Of a stretch of DNA of 64,000 nt, positions 25,530 to 33,577 are shown piece after piece. Within the stretch, counting starts at the first letter, position 1, and every line of letters starts with the position of its first letter. A model generated the notes under the pieces. That model was not told the DNA's origin and did not search any database. It saw only the letters and a program-made list of their open reading frames with translations. A program made the position numbers and the translations under genes. This stretch comes from Nonomuraea typhae (GTDB taxonomy: Bacteria > Actinomycetota > Actinomycetes > Streptosporangiales > Streptosporangiaceae), in NCBI RefSeq assembly GCF_009760925.1, contig NZ_VRLV01000007.1, positions 310,001 to 374,000 on the forward strand, read 5' to 3'.

Positions 25530-27274
25530 GCACGTTCGCCGCATCCCATCTGTCACCCTCCTACCCCGACAGGGCAGCATGGGGCACCGCGCCCAAGCTG
25601 AGGGCCTGGCAGCAGGAGGCTTTCGACCTCTACTTCCGGCGTGAGCCGCGTGACTTCCTCACGGTGGCGACGCCGGGCGCGGGCAAGACGACCTACGCCC
25701 TGCGCATCGCCAGCGAGCTGATCGCCGCCGGTGTGATCCGGGCCATCACCATCGTCACGCCCACCGAGCACCTCAAGCGCCAGTGGGCCGACGCCGCCGG
25801 CCGGGTCGGCATCAACATCGACCCCGAGTTCAAGAACAGCCAGGGCGCCACCTCCCGCGACTACATCGGCGTCGCGGTCACCTACGCCCAGGTCGCCATG
25901 CACCCGGCGCTCCACCGCGCCCGCACCGAAGCGCGCAAGACGCTGATCATCTTCGACGAGGTGCACCACGCGGGCGACGCCAAGTCCTGGGGCGACGGCA
26001 TCCGCGAGGCTTTCGAGCCCGCCACCCGGCGCCTGCAGCTCACCGGCACCCCGTTCCGCTCCGACGACAGCCCCATCCCCTTCGTCGAGTACGCAGAAGA
26101 CGAAGAGGGCTTCAAGCGCAGCGTCTCCGACTACTCCTACGGCTACGGCCCCGCCCTCAACGACGGCGTCGTGCGCCCGGTCATCTTCCTGGCCTACTCG
26201 GGCGAGATGAAGTGGCGCACCCGGGCCGGCGACGAGATCGCCGCCACCCTCGGCACCCCGCTCACCAAGGACCAGCTCTCACAGGCATGGCGAGCCGCCC
26301 TCGACCCCAAGGGCGACTGGATCCGCCAGGTCATGCAGGCCGCCGACCGCCGCCTGACCGAGGTACGGCGGGGCGTCCCCGACGCCGGCGGCCTGGTCAT
26401 CGCCACCGACCACGAGGCCGCCCGCGCCTACGCCCGCCACCTGCGCGCCATCACCGGCGAGGGCGCCACGGTGGTCCTGTCGGACGACCCGGGCGCCTCC
26501 AAGAAGATCAAGCAGTTCGCCGCCTCCGAGGACCGCTGGCTGGTCGCGGTCCGCATGGTCTCGGAAGGCGTCGACATCCCCCGCCTGTGCGTGGGCGTCT
26601 ACGCCACCTCGACCTCGACCCCGCTCTTCTTCGCCCAGGCCGTCGGCCGTTTCGTGCGCGCCCGCAAGCGCGGCGAGATGGCCTCGGTCTTCCTGCCCTC
26701 GGTGCCGACCCTCATGGGGCTGGCCAACGAGATGGAGGTCGAGCGCGACCACGTCCTCAACAAGCGCCCGCCGGAGGACGGCCTCGACGACTCCCTGCTG
26801 GAACAGGCCAACCGCAAAAAGGACAACCCCGACGTCCTCGGCGACGAACTGCCCTTCGAGACCATGGAGACGTCGGCCACCTTCGACCGCGTGCTGTTCG
26901 ACGGCGGCGAGTTCGGCACCGGCGCCGAAGTCGGCTCCGCGGAGGAAGAGGACTTCCTCGGACTGCCCGGCCTGCTCGAACCCGACCAGGTCGCGACCCT
27001 GCTCCGCAAACGCCAGTCCGAGCAGCAGGCCGCCAGAAACAAGAAAGCCGAGACCACCCGCCCCGCCCTGGCCCCCCACGAGCAGATCGCCGAACTCCGC
27101 CGAGAACTCAACGGCCTCGTCGGCGCCTGGAACCACCGCACCGGCCAGCCCCACGGCGTCATCCACAACGAACTCCGCCGCGCCTGCGGCGGCCCACCCA
27201 TCGCCCAGGCCACGACGGAACAGATCCAGGAACGCATCGACAAGATCCGCTCCTGGGCCACCCAGCGCCGCTAA
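25526..27274 (+). CDS. DEAD/DEAH-box superfamily 2 helicase
   Basis: A 582-aa SF2 helicase. Motif Q/I is LRAWQQEAFDLYFRR followed by ATPGAGKTT (Walker A). Motif II is IIFDEVHH (DEVH), motif III LTGTPFRSD, motif V RMVSEGVDIPRL and motif VI QAVGRFVRARKRGE. The C-terminal ~170 residues hold a charged region and a helical domain (HEQIAELRRELNGLVGAWNHRTG). This domain layout occurs as a conserved stand-alone actinobacterial helicase, probably for DNA repair or RNA remodelling. The start follows an upstream small ORF with ATGA overlap. Confidence 0.9.
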   Translation: MSTFAASHLSPSYPDRAAWGTAPKLRAWQQEAFDLYFRREPRDFLTVATPGAGKTTYALRIASELIAAGVIRAITIVTPTEHLKRQWADAAGRVGINIDPEFKNSQGATSRDYIGVAVTYAQVAMHPALHRARTEARKTLIIFDEVHHAGDAKSWGDGIREAFEPATRRLQLTGTPFRSDDSPIPFVEYAEDEEGFKRSVSDYSYGYGPALNDGVVRPVIFLAYSGEMKWRTRAGDEIAATLGTPLTKDQLSQAWRAALDPKGDWIRQVMQAADRRLTEVRRGVPDAGGLVIATDHEAARAYARHLRAITGEGATVVLSDDPGASKKIKQFAASEDRWLVAVRMVSEGVDIPRLCVGVYATSTSTPLFFAQAVGRFVRARKRGEMASVFLPSVPTLMGLANEMEVERDHVLNKRPPEDGLDDSLLEQANRKKDNPDVLGDELPFETMETSATFDRVLFDGGEFGTGAEVGSAEEEDFLGLPGLLEPDQVATLLRKRQSEQQAARNKKAETTRPALAPHEQIAELRRELNGLVGAWNHRTGQPHGVIHNELRRACGGPPIAQATTEQIQERIDKIRSWATQRR

Positions 27275-27601
27275 CCCTCCCAGGGGTACGGCCCAGCCGC
27301 CTTCACCCTGGAGTACGGCCTCCCCTGGGTGTGGCCGGCTACGAGGGCGCTTGTGGAGCCGCAGGGCACAAGAACAGTGGCCGGGCACGAGGCACCCTCA
27401 GAGCGGCCGAGCGCGAGGGAACAGAGCGGCCGGGCATGAGGGCGCTCGTGGCGTGGCCTGTCGGGGCCACGGCCTTCGGGCCCTCCTGGGGTGGGGCGTA
27501 ACCGCCCCGCCGGGCCGGAGTGCGGCTTCGCCGTACCCGAAAGGCCGCGAGAAGCGTGGAGGAGGACCAGCAGGGACCGGGAGAAGTGTGGGGCCGAGGG
27601 G
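27275..27601. other. Gene-free GC-rich region with degenerate repeats
   Basis: 327 bp between convergent genes. It shows repeated segments of the form GAGCGGCCGGGCATGAGGG and GGGCACGAGGCA (27370-27450), and CGGGGCCACGGCCTTCGGGCC. No start with a ribosome-binding site, RNA gene or mobile-element end was found. Confidence 0.6.
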
Positions 27602-28108
27602 TCAGGGGGCCGGGATGCGGTGGTTGGTGCGGCCGTCCAGGGCGCGGTAGGCGCCTGGCTTGTCCAGGGGTACCCGGATCAGTGCCGCGCCGTTGGCCAC
27701 CCGGACGGGCAGCGTCCGGACGCCTTTGTGCCGAACGGCCAGGGCCCCTTCGTGGATCCACACCCGGAGCCTGTGCCCCTTCGCCCTGACCAGCACCTTC
27801 GCCGTGTCGCACTCGGCCGCCGACGCGGGCCAGGTCAGTTCCAGGCTGCGCCGGGCAACGATCCGGGCCGTCGCCGGGACCGGGATGCGCTCCACGCACG
27901 CCACCGGCTGGGGAACGACGTGGGAGACGACGACCGGCGGCGGATCCAGGGTGTCGGCCAGGACGATCGTGCCCGTCTCCAGCAGGGCCAGCGTGACGAC
28001 GGCCCCCACCTTGGCCGGGCTGCGACCGCGGACGAGCACCCAGAGGCTGAACGGCGCGAGCACCAGCCAGGCCAGACCTAGGGAGATGGCGAGCATGAAG
28101 ATCCTCAT
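27602..28108 (-). CDS. Membrane protein of unknown function
   Basis: A 168-aa protein with two transmembrane helices at the N-terminus (about 4-27 and 33-52) and a soluble extracellular part. That part has two cysteines (PVACVERIP and AAECDTAK) and beta-like segments (LRVWIHEGALAVRHKG). No domain was recognised. The ATG at 28108 is the only start in frame that gives the hydrophobic N-terminus. It stands alone, divergent from the toxin-antitoxin pair. Confidence 0.7.
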   Translation of the reverse strand: MRIFMLAISLGLAWLVLAPFSLWVLVRGRSPAKVGAVVTLALLETGTIVLADTLDPPPVVVSHVVPQPVACVERIPVPATARIVARRSLELTWPASAAECDTAKVLVRAKGHRLRVWIHEGALAVRHKGVRTLPVRVANGAALIRVPLDKPGAYRALDGRTNHRIPAP

Positions 28109-28215
28109 ACGGTGAAGGAGAGATGTAACTCTCCGTATTAGTTCGCGGGCGCGGAGTTGTCGCCGTCTTGACTATCACATGATCTGAGCGTTGCGCATTG
28201 TGTACTCTTCGTGAT

Positions 28216-28240
28216 CTCCGGTGTCGCAGGGACGCCGGAG
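28216..28240. promoter_or_regulatory. Inverted repeat upstream of vapBC
   Basis: CTCCGGTGTC-GCAGG-GACGCCGGAG has 10-bp arms with one mismatch, ending 12 bp before the antitoxin start. The position suits the operator bound by VapB/VapBC for autoregulation. Confidence 0.65.
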
Positions 28241-28252
28241 TACCGTAGAAGG

Positions 28253-28480
28253 GTGCCTGAGGTGAGCCTGTATCTGCCGGAAGATCTCAAGCAGCGGGTC
28301 GCGCAAGCGGCTCGCGTGCACGGGATGTCGGAAGACGAGTACATGCGCGACGCCATCCGCCGGACTCTGGACGACGAGGCGACGGGGCAAGCGCCGCGCT
28401 GGGGGCTGTTCGACAGCGGCGATCCGACTCTGGCCAGCCGGACGGACGAGATCCTCGCCGAAGGGTTCGGTGAGCGATGA
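28253..28480 (+). CDS. vapB: VapB-type ribbon-helix-helix antitoxin
   Basis: A 75-aa antitoxin. The N-terminal ribbon-helix-helix is VSLYLPEDLKQRVAQAARVHGMSEDEYMRDAIRRTL. The acidic, flexible C-terminus (GLFDSGDPTLASRTDEILAE) would wrap the toxin active site. A GTG at 28262, three codons later, is an equally good start since AGAAGG lies 9 bp before it. The 3' end overlaps the toxin start by 4 bp (ATGA). It probably represses its own operon through the palindrome upstream. Confidence 0.85.
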   Translation: MPEVSLYLPEDLKQRVAQAARVHGMSEDEYMRDAIRRTLDDEATGQAPRWGLFDSGDPTLASRTDEILAEGFGER

Positions 28481-28899
28481 TCGTCGTCGACACGAGTGGC
28501 CTTCTGGCCGCCTACGACCGTCGTTCGGCCGAACACCAGGAGGTGATGCGGGTTCTGCGTGACACTCAGGAGCCGCTCATGCTCTCGCCGTTCGTGCTGG
28601 CGGAGCTCGACTATCTCCTGGCCACCCGGCTGGGGACGGGCGCGGAGAAGGCTGCGCTGAGGGACGTCAGTGACGGCGTCTATCTGCTGATGCCGTTCGA
28701 GCAGGCGGCGGTGCGGGAAGCGGTCGAACTGGTCGAGAAGTACGACCGGCTCGACATCGGCCTGGCCGACGCCTCGATCGTCGTCGCGGCGGCACGCAAC
28801 CGGACCACGAAGGTGCTGACGCTTGATCAGCGCCATTTCAGGACGGTGAAGCCGCTGTGGGGAGCGGCCTTCACCGTTCTGCCCGCGGACTGCAACTAG
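28477..28899 (+). CDS. vapC: PIN-domain ribonuclease toxin VapC
   Basis: A 140-aa PIN-domain toxin. Acidic metal ligands are visible at MIVVDTSGLLAAYD (Asp5), LSPFVLAELDYLL (Glu43) and DIGLADASIVVAAARN (Asp pair near 95-99), with a final acidic position near LTLDQRHF. It is expected to cleave RNA (tRNA or rRNA in studied VapCs). Translation is coupled to vapB by ATGA overlap. Its last 4 bp overlap the end of the convergent pncA. Confidence 0.9.
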   Translation: MIVVDTSGLLAAYDRRSAEHQEVMRVLRDTQEPLMLSPFVLAELDYLLATRLGTGAEKAALRDVSDGVYLLMPFEQAAVREAVELVEKYDRLDIGLADASIVVAAARNRTTKVLTLDQRHFRTVKPLWGAAFTVLPADCN

Positions 28900-29483
28900 G
28901 CGGTCCGCACGACCGGCGCCCCGCGTAGGGTCGCGCCGGCGTCGGTGAGGTCGGCCAGGGCCTTGTCGGTGGTGGCGCGGGCCACGCCGGCGGTGAGGCC
29001 GAGGAGCACGGTGACCGCGAGCCCGTGCTTCACCGCGTCCAGCGCGGTCGCGCGGACGCAGTGGTCGGTGGCGATGCCGACCACGTCCACCTGGGTCACG
29101 TGGTGGGCGTTGAGCCAGTCCGCGAGGGAGACGCCGTCTCCCGAGGCGCCTTCGAAGCCGCTGTAGGCCGCTTCGTGCGCGCCCTTGCTGAAGACCTCCT
29201 CCACTGCCGCCACGTCGAAGGCGGGGTGGAAGTCGGCGCCGGGTGTGCCGGCGACGCAGTGCGGGGGCCAGCTGTTGACGTAGTCCGGGTCGGCGGAGAA
29301 GTGCGCGCCCGGGTCGACGTGGTAGTCGCGGGTGGCCACCACGTGGTCGTAGCCGTGGTCGGCGACGTGGCGGGTGATGGCCGCTGCGACCTCGGAGCCG
29401 CCTGCGACGGGAAGGCTGCCGCCTTCGCAGAAGTCGTTCTGCACATCGACGATGATCAGCGCCGATGTCATGGTCGCGCTCAT
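28896..29483 (-). CDS. pncA: Nicotinamidase
   Basis: Hydrolyses nicotinamide to nicotinate for NAD salvage. A 195-aa isochorismatase-fold enzyme with catalytic Asp in IIVDVQNDF, metal-site residues in TRDYHVDPGAHF, the catalytic Lys in FSKGAHE and the nucleophilic Cys in ATDHCVRATALDA. The ATG at 29483 is used; an ATG at 29471 (MTSALIIVDVQ) is a plausible shorter start. It lies directly downstream of pncB on the same strand, 14 bp apart, so nicotinamide is deamidated and fed to the phosphoribosyltransferase by one operon. Confidence 0.93.
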   Translation of the reverse strand: MSATMTSALIIVDVQNDFCEGGSLPVAGGSEVAAAITRHVADHGYDHVVATRDYHVDPGAHFSADPDYVNSWPPHCVAGTPGADFHPAFDVAAVEEVFSKGAHEAAYSGFEGASGDGVSLADWLNAHHVTQVDVVGIATDHCVRATALDAVKHGLAVTVLLGLTAGVARATTDKALADLTDAGATLRGAPVVRTA

Positions 29484-29497
29484 ACCAGCACGATAGC

Positions 29498-30775
29498 TCA
29501 GGCGAATTCGGTGGGGATCGCCGCGTAGCCCCGTCCGAGGTGGAGGGCTTCCTGGGGGAGCCGGTTGACGGCTTCGCGGTGGCGGGTGCGGGCGTTCTCC
29601 AGGGGTTCGCGGCCGATGACCGTGCCTTCGCGCACGAGTTCGTGCAGCAGCGGGATGCCGTCTTCCGGGACCATGGCGGAGGTGGTCACGAGTTCCGTGT
29701 CGAAGTGGCCCGTGGGGTCGAGCAGGCGGTAGGCGTTCTTGCGTCCGCCGCGGGAGGGTTTGCCCACGGAGCGCTTGGCCACCGGCTCCAGTTTGCCCGT
29801 GGCCGTCTCCCTGGCCACCAGTTTGTACACCAGCGCGGCGGTCGGCACGCCGGAGCCGGTCACCAGGGAGGTGCCGATGCCGTAGGCGTCCACGGGGGCG
29901 GCGGCCAGGGCGGCGATGGCGTACTCGTCGAGGTCGGAGGTGACGAGGATGCGGGTCTTGAAGGCGCCCAGGGCGTCGAGCTGCTCGCGGACCTCCTGGG
30001 CGGCGGCGGCCAGGTCGCCGGAGTCGATGCGGACCGCGCCGAGGTCGCCGCCGGCCAACTCGACGGCGGTGCGGACGGCCGCCGGCACGTCGTAGGTGTC
30101 CACGAGGAGGGTGGTGCCGGCGCCCATGGAGGCGATCTGGGCTTCGAAGGCGGCCTTCTCCGAGTCGTGCAGCAGGATGAAGGCGTGCGCGGCCGTACCG
30201 GCTGTGGGGACGCCGTAGGCGTGGCCGGCCATGAGGTTGGAGGTGGCGGTGAAGCCGGCGATGTAGGCGGCGCGGGCGGCGGCGACGGCGGCGCGCTCGT
30301 GGGTGCGGCGCGAGCCCATTTCGATGAGGGGGCGGCCGCCGGCCGCGTTGGACATGCGGGAGGCGGCCGAGGCGATCGCGCAGTCGTGGTTGAGGATCGA
30401 GAGGGTCATGGTCTCGAGGAGTACGGCTTCCGCGAACGTGCCCTCGACGACCAGGATGGGGGAGGCGGGGAAGTACAGGTCGCCTTCGCGGTAGCCGTAC
30501 ACGCTTCCGGAAAATCGGTAATCGGCGAGAAACGCCAGGGTCTCGGCGTCGACGATCTTCTTCTCGCGCAGGTAGGTCAGTTCTTCGTCACCGAAACGGA
30601 AGCGCTCCAGCTCGTCCAGGACACGTCCGATGCCGGCCACCACGCCGTAGCGACGGCCTCCGGGCAGGTGCCGGGCGAACACTTCGAATACCGCGCGTCG
30701 CTGGGCGGCGCCGCTGCGCAGTGCCGCCTGCAACATTGTCAGCTCATAGTGATCTGTGAGCAACGCAGTGCTCAT
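29498..30775 (-). CDS. pncB: Nicotinate phosphoribosyltransferase
   Basis: Converts nicotinate and PRPP to nicotinate mononucleotide, the committing step of the Preiss-Handler pathway. 425 aa. LLTDHYELTMLQ is the usual N-terminus; the His-containing phosphorylation site region is SRRTHERAAV; IDSGDL and GIGTSLVT are phosphate-binding elements. In-frame starts at 30781 (ATG) and 30787 (GTG) are alternatives; the GTG stands 7 bp after TAGTCT, so a leaderless transcript is possible. It is divergent from clpS, as in mycobacteria, where pncB1 flanks the same cluster. Confidence 0.92.
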   Translation of the reverse strand: MSTALLTDHYELTMLQAALRSGAAQRRAVFEVFARHLPGGRRYGVVAGIGRVLDELERFRFGDEELTYLREKKIVDAETLAFLADYRFSGSVYGYREGDLYFPASPILVVEGTFAEAVLLETMTLSILNHDCAIASAASRMSNAAGGRPLIEMGSRRTHERAAVAAARAAYIAGFTATSNLMAGHAYGVPTAGTAAHAFILLHDSEKAAFEAQIASMGAGTTLLVDTYDVPAAVRTAVELAGGDLGAVRIDSGDLAAAAQEVREQLDALGAFKTRILVTSDLDEYAIAALAAAPVDAYGIGTSLVTGSGVPTAALVYKLVARETATGKLEPVAKRSVGKPSRGGRKNAYRLLDPTGHFDTELVTTSAMVPEDGIPLLHELVREGTVIGREPLENARTRHREAVNRLPQEALHLGRGYAAIPTEFA

Positions 30776-30827
30776 GGTCATTGTCACGACTCGAAGACTA
30801 CGGCCCAGATAGGGCAGACTCGGGGAT

Positions 30828-31121
30828 GTGGGTAGCACCGCTCCAATCGCCGTCGAGCGTCCGTCATCGGACGTCCGGCCCGATCTGCCATGGGTGACGA
30901 TCGTCTGGAATGACCCGGTCAACCTCATGTCGTATGTGACCTATGTCTTCCAAACCGTCTTCGGCTACTCGAAAGAGAAGGCCGAGAAGCTCATGATGGA
31001 CGTCCACCACAAGGGCAAGGCCGTCGTCTCCAGCGGTACACGTGAAGAGATGGAACGCGATGTGCAGATTCTTCACTCCTACGGCCTGTGGGCAACGCTC
31101 CAGTCGGACTCGGTCCAGTGA
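30828..31121 (+). CDS. clpS: ATP-dependent Clp protease adaptor ClpS
   Basis: N-degron adaptor that delivers proteins with bulky hydrophobic N-termini to ClpAP/ClpCP. 97 aa. The binding-pocket signature is TIVWNDPVNLMSYVTYVF, followed by GYSKEKAEKLMMDVHHKGKAVV and ERDVQILHSYGLWATL. The N-terminal extension is disordered, as usual. The GTG at 30828 follows GGGGA. It heads a plus-strand operon continuing with the DUF2017 gene after 16 bp. Confidence 0.95.
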   Translation: MGSTAPIAVERPSSDVRPDLPWVTIVWNDPVNLMSYVTYVFQTVFGYSKEKAEKLMMDVHHKGKAVVSSGTREEMERDVQILHSYGLWATLQSDSVQ

Positions 31122-31137
31122 GAGTGAGGCGGCGCCC

Positions 31138-31659
31138 GTGAGCTCCGGTTTCAAGTCGTCCAAGGGCGGGGTCATCGCCGAGTTCGAGCCTGCCGAGGTC
31201 TCGATCCTCCGGTCTCTGGTCGAGCAGGTCCTCGGGCTGGTCGAGCCGGGTCACACCAGCGACGACCCGCTGGAGCGCGCGCTGGGCATCGGCTCGGCGC
31301 AGGCGCCCTCGGACCCGGTGCTGGCGCGGCTGTTCCCGAGCGCCTACGAGGACGCCGACGACGCGGCCGACTTCCGCCGCTACACCGAGGCGACGCTGCG
31401 CGAGGGCAAGCGCGCCGATGCGCAGACGATGCTGGACACCGCCAAGCCGGGCCGCAGCGAGCTCACGGCCGAGCAGGCGCAGGCGTGGTTGCGCTCGCTC
31501 AACGACGTACGGCTGGCGTTGGGAACCCGGCTGGAGGTCACCGAAGAGGTCCACGACGAGATCGCGATGATGTCCGAGGACGACCCGCGCTATCCGGCCT
31601 ATGTCACCTACGACTGGCTGACCTACCTGCAGGACAGCCTGGTGCGGGCGCTCTGGTAG
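31138..31659 (+). CDS. DUF2017 domain protein
   Basis: A 173-aa protein of unknown function that always travels with clpS in actinobacteria. Characteristic stretches are VIAEFEPAEVSILRSLVEQVLGLV near the start, LARLFPSAYEDADDAADFRRYTEATLRE, and LNDVRLALGTRLEVTEE near the C-terminus. It is mostly alpha-helical. The GTG at 31138 (SSGFKSSKGG) has GAGG upstream; the longer frame would overlap clpS. It may assist ClpS, but this is inference from context only. Confidence 0.92.
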   Translation: MSSGFKSSKGGVIAEFEPAEVSILRSLVEQVLGLVEPGHTSDDPLERALGIGSAQAPSDPVLARLFPSAYEDADDAADFRRYTEATLREGKRADAQTMLDTAKPGRSELTAEQAQAWLRSLNDVRLALGTRLEVTEEVHDEIAMMSEDDPRYPAYVTYDWLTYLQDSLVRALW

Positions 31660-31669
31660 TTTCCGCCCC

Positions 31670-32071
31670 ATGCTGACGATCTCGCAGGAACTCGCAGACA
31701 AGATCGTTGCCCATGCGCGGGCCGACCACCCCGACGAGGCGTGTGGGGTCATCGCGGGGCGAAACGGGGTACCCGAGCGGTTCATCCCGATGGAGAACGC
31801 CGAGCGGTCGCCGACGTTCTACCGCTTCGACTCGATGGAGCAGCTGCGCGTCTGGCGGGAGATGGACGACAACGACGAGGAACCCGTCGTGATCTATCAC
31901 TCCCACACCGCCACCGAGGCCCACCCCTCACGCACCGACGTGACCTACGCCTCCGAACCGGACGCTCATTACGTGCTCGTCTCAACCCGTGAACCGGACG
32001 AGACGGAATTCCGCTCCTATCGGATCATCGATGGGGTGGTCAGCGAAGAAGAGGTAAGGTTTACGCCATGA
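31670..32071 (+). CDS. mec: Mec+ JAMM-family metalloprotease (CysO-cysteine peptidase)
   Basis: Zn-dependent JAB/MPN peptidase that, in the studied mycobacterial system, frees cysteine from the CysO-cysteine adduct. 133 aa, matching Mec+ length. The JAMM ligands are all present: Glu23 in PDEACGVI, and HSHTATEAHPSRTD giving His77, His79, Ser87 and Asp90. It lies 10 bp after the DUF2017 gene. Its stop overlaps the ATG of a 31-codon ORF (ATGA), and cysO and cysM follow. The context fixes its role in protein-bound cysteine synthesis. Confidence 0.93.
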   Translation: MLTISQELADKIVAHARADHPDEACGVIAGRNGVPERFIPMENAERSPTFYRFDSMEQLRVWREMDDNDEEPVVIYHSHTATEAHPSRTDVTYASEPDAHYVLVSTREPDETEFRSYRIIDGVVSEEEVRFTP

Positions 32072-32163
32072 GGACGAATGCCCCCGCCGCCGCGCGGGTG
32101 CGTCATGTCCAAAGCTTCCTTTTCGCGCATACCCCCTCTGTCGTCGTCTACGACTGTCGCTGA
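32068..32163 (+). CDS. 31-codon leader-type ORF between mec and cysO
   Basis: ATG at 32068 overlaps the mec stop and opens a 31-aa frame that ends SVVVYDCR-stop. It is basic in the first half (ARVRHVQ) and carries its only cysteine as the second-last codon. The start is coupled by ATGA; the stop lies 54 bp before cysO. Location (cysteine biosynthesis genes), size and terminal Cys-Arg suggest a regulatory leader peptide that lets ribosomes sense Cys-tRNA. The product itself may have no function. A random frame cannot be excluded. Confidence 0.5.
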   Translation: MRTNAPAAARVRHVQSFLFAHTPSVVVYDCR

Positions 32164-32217
32164 TCGGAACTCCCCGCCCAGACCGACATATCCCGACATG
32201 AGGAGACTTGATCAGCG

Positions 32218-32496
32218 ATGGCCATTGAGGTCCGCATTCCTACCATCCTGCGCAACTACACCGACGGCGCCAAAGCCGTCGACGCCGAAGGCGCCACGCT
32301 TGACGAGCTGATCGCCAACCTGGAGTCCCGGCACCCCGGCATCAAGGATCGCCTGGTCGACCAGGGCGCCCTGCGCCGCTTCGTCAACGTGTACCTGAAC
32401 GACGAGGACGTACGCTTCCTCGGCGGTCTCGGCACCCCCGTGTCCGACGGCGACACGGTGACCGTCCTGCCCGCCGTGGCGGGCGGGGCCTCCTGA
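32218..32496 (+). CDS. cysO: Sulfur-carrier protein CysO (ThiS/MoaD fold)
   Basis: Ubiquitin-like sulfur carrier of the O-phosphoserine cysteine pathway. 92 aa: MAIEVRIPTILRNYTDGAKAV, LNDEDVRFLGGL and VTVLPAVAGG are family hallmarks. The thiocarboxylate-forming Gly-Gly is not terminal here: two more residues, Ala-Ser, follow. They must be removed before sulfur can be loaded, probably by the Mec+ protease two genes upstream, or the tail tolerates loading. It lies 35 bp before cysM, in the order mec-leader-cysO-cysM. Confidence 0.93.
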   Translation: MAIEVRIPTILRNYTDGAKAVDAEGATLDELIANLESRHPGIKDRLVDQGALRRFVNVYLNDEDVRFLGGLGTPVSDGDTVTVLPAVAGGAS

Positions 32497-32530
32497 CCCA
32501 GCGCATCGCCCGAGGCGGAAGCCGTACACC

Positions 32531-33478
32531 ATGCGTTTTGAATCGTTGATCGACTCCGTCGGTCGCACACCCCTCGTCGGGCTGCCCCGGCTCTCGCCCT
32601 CTGCCGAGGTGCGGATCTGGGCCAAGCTCGAGGACCGCAACCCGACCGGCTCCATCAAGGACCGGCCCGCGCTGTGGATGGTCGAGCAGGCGGAGAAGGA
32701 CGGCCTGCTCACCCCCGGCTGCACCATCCTCGAACCGACCAGCGGCAACACCGGCATCTCGCTGGCGATGTCGGCCAAGCTCAAGGGGTACCGGCTGATC
32801 TGCGTGATGCCGGAGAACACCTCGGAGGAACGCCGCCAGCTCCTGCGCATGTGGGGCGCGGAGATCATCTCCTCACCGGCCGCCGGAGGCTCGAACGAAG
32901 CCGTCCGCGTGGCCAAGGAGCTCGCTGCCGAGCACCCCGACTGGGTGATGTTGTACCAGTACGGCAACCCGGCCAACTGGCGTTCCCACTACGAGAGCAC
33001 CGGCCCCGAGATCCTGGCGGACCTGCCCACGGTCACCCACTTCGTGGCCGGTCTCGGCACCACCGGGACCCTCATGGGCGTGGGCCGCTTCCTGCGTGAG
33101 CGCGTCCCGGGCGTGCAGATCGTCGCCGCCGAGCCGCGGTACGGCGAGCTGGTGTACGGCTTGCGCAACGTGGATGAAGGGTTCATCCCCGAGCTCTACG
33201 ACGAATCCGTGCTGACCACCCGCTTCTCCGTGGGCTCCGGGGACGCGCTCAAGCGGACCCGCGAGCTGCTGGCCGCCGAGGGCATCTTCGCCGGGGTCTC
33301 CACCGGCGCCGCCCTGCACGCGGCGCTCGGGGTGGCCGGGAAGGCCGTCAAGGCGGGCGAACGCGCCGACGTGGTGTTCGTGGTGGCCGACGGCGGATGG
33401 AAGTACCTGTCGACCGGCGCCTACGAAGGCACCCTGGACGAGGCGGAGGACCGCCTCGAAGGGCAACTCTGGGCCTGA
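32531..33478 (+). CDS. cysM: O-phosphoserine sulfhydrylase / cysteine synthase CysM
   Basis: PLP enzyme that makes cysteine on CysO-thiocarboxylate (from O-phosphoserine in mycobacteria). 315 aa. PLP lysine 43 is in NPTGSIKDRPAL; TSGNTGISLAM is the substrate-binding loop, and GTTGTLMGVGRFLRE the phosphate-binding Gly-rich turn. The Arg in DESVLTTRFSVGS falls where mycobacterial CysM binds phosphoserine. The C-terminal lid (EDRLEGQLWA) also resembles that subgroup. It is followed by a strong bidirectional terminator. Confidence 0.94.
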   Translation: MRFESLIDSVGRTPLVGLPRLSPSAEVRIWAKLEDRNPTGSIKDRPALWMVEQAEKDGLLTPGCTILEPTSGNTGISLAMSAKLKGYRLICVMPENTSEERRQLLRMWGAEIISSPAAGGSNEAVRVAKELAAEHPDWVMLYQYGNPANWRSHYESTGPEILADLPTVTHFVAGLGTTGTLMGVGRFLRERVPGVQIVAAEPRYGELVYGLRNVDEGFIPELYDESVLTTRFSVGSGDALKRTRELLAAEGIFAGVSTGAALHAALGVAGKAVKAGERADVVFVVADGGWKYLSTGAYEGTLDEAEDRLEGQLWA

Positions 33479-33483
33479 GGACT

Positions 33484-33571
33484 CGAACGGCCTGAGAACC
33501 GAACGGGCTGAGAACCGAATGAGCCTGGAAACCGAAAAAGGCGGCCAACCTCGGGGTTGGCCGCCTTTTTC
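33484..33571. terminator. Repeat-flanked bidirectional terminator after cysM
   Basis: GAAAAAGGCGGCCAACC (33534-33550) pairs with its perfect complement at 33555-33571 around TCGG. A/T runs at both ends make it a terminator for both strands. Three degenerate copies of CGAACGGGCTGAGAAC lie just before it (33484-33533). Confidence 0.92.
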
Positions 33572-33577
33572 GGGTGA

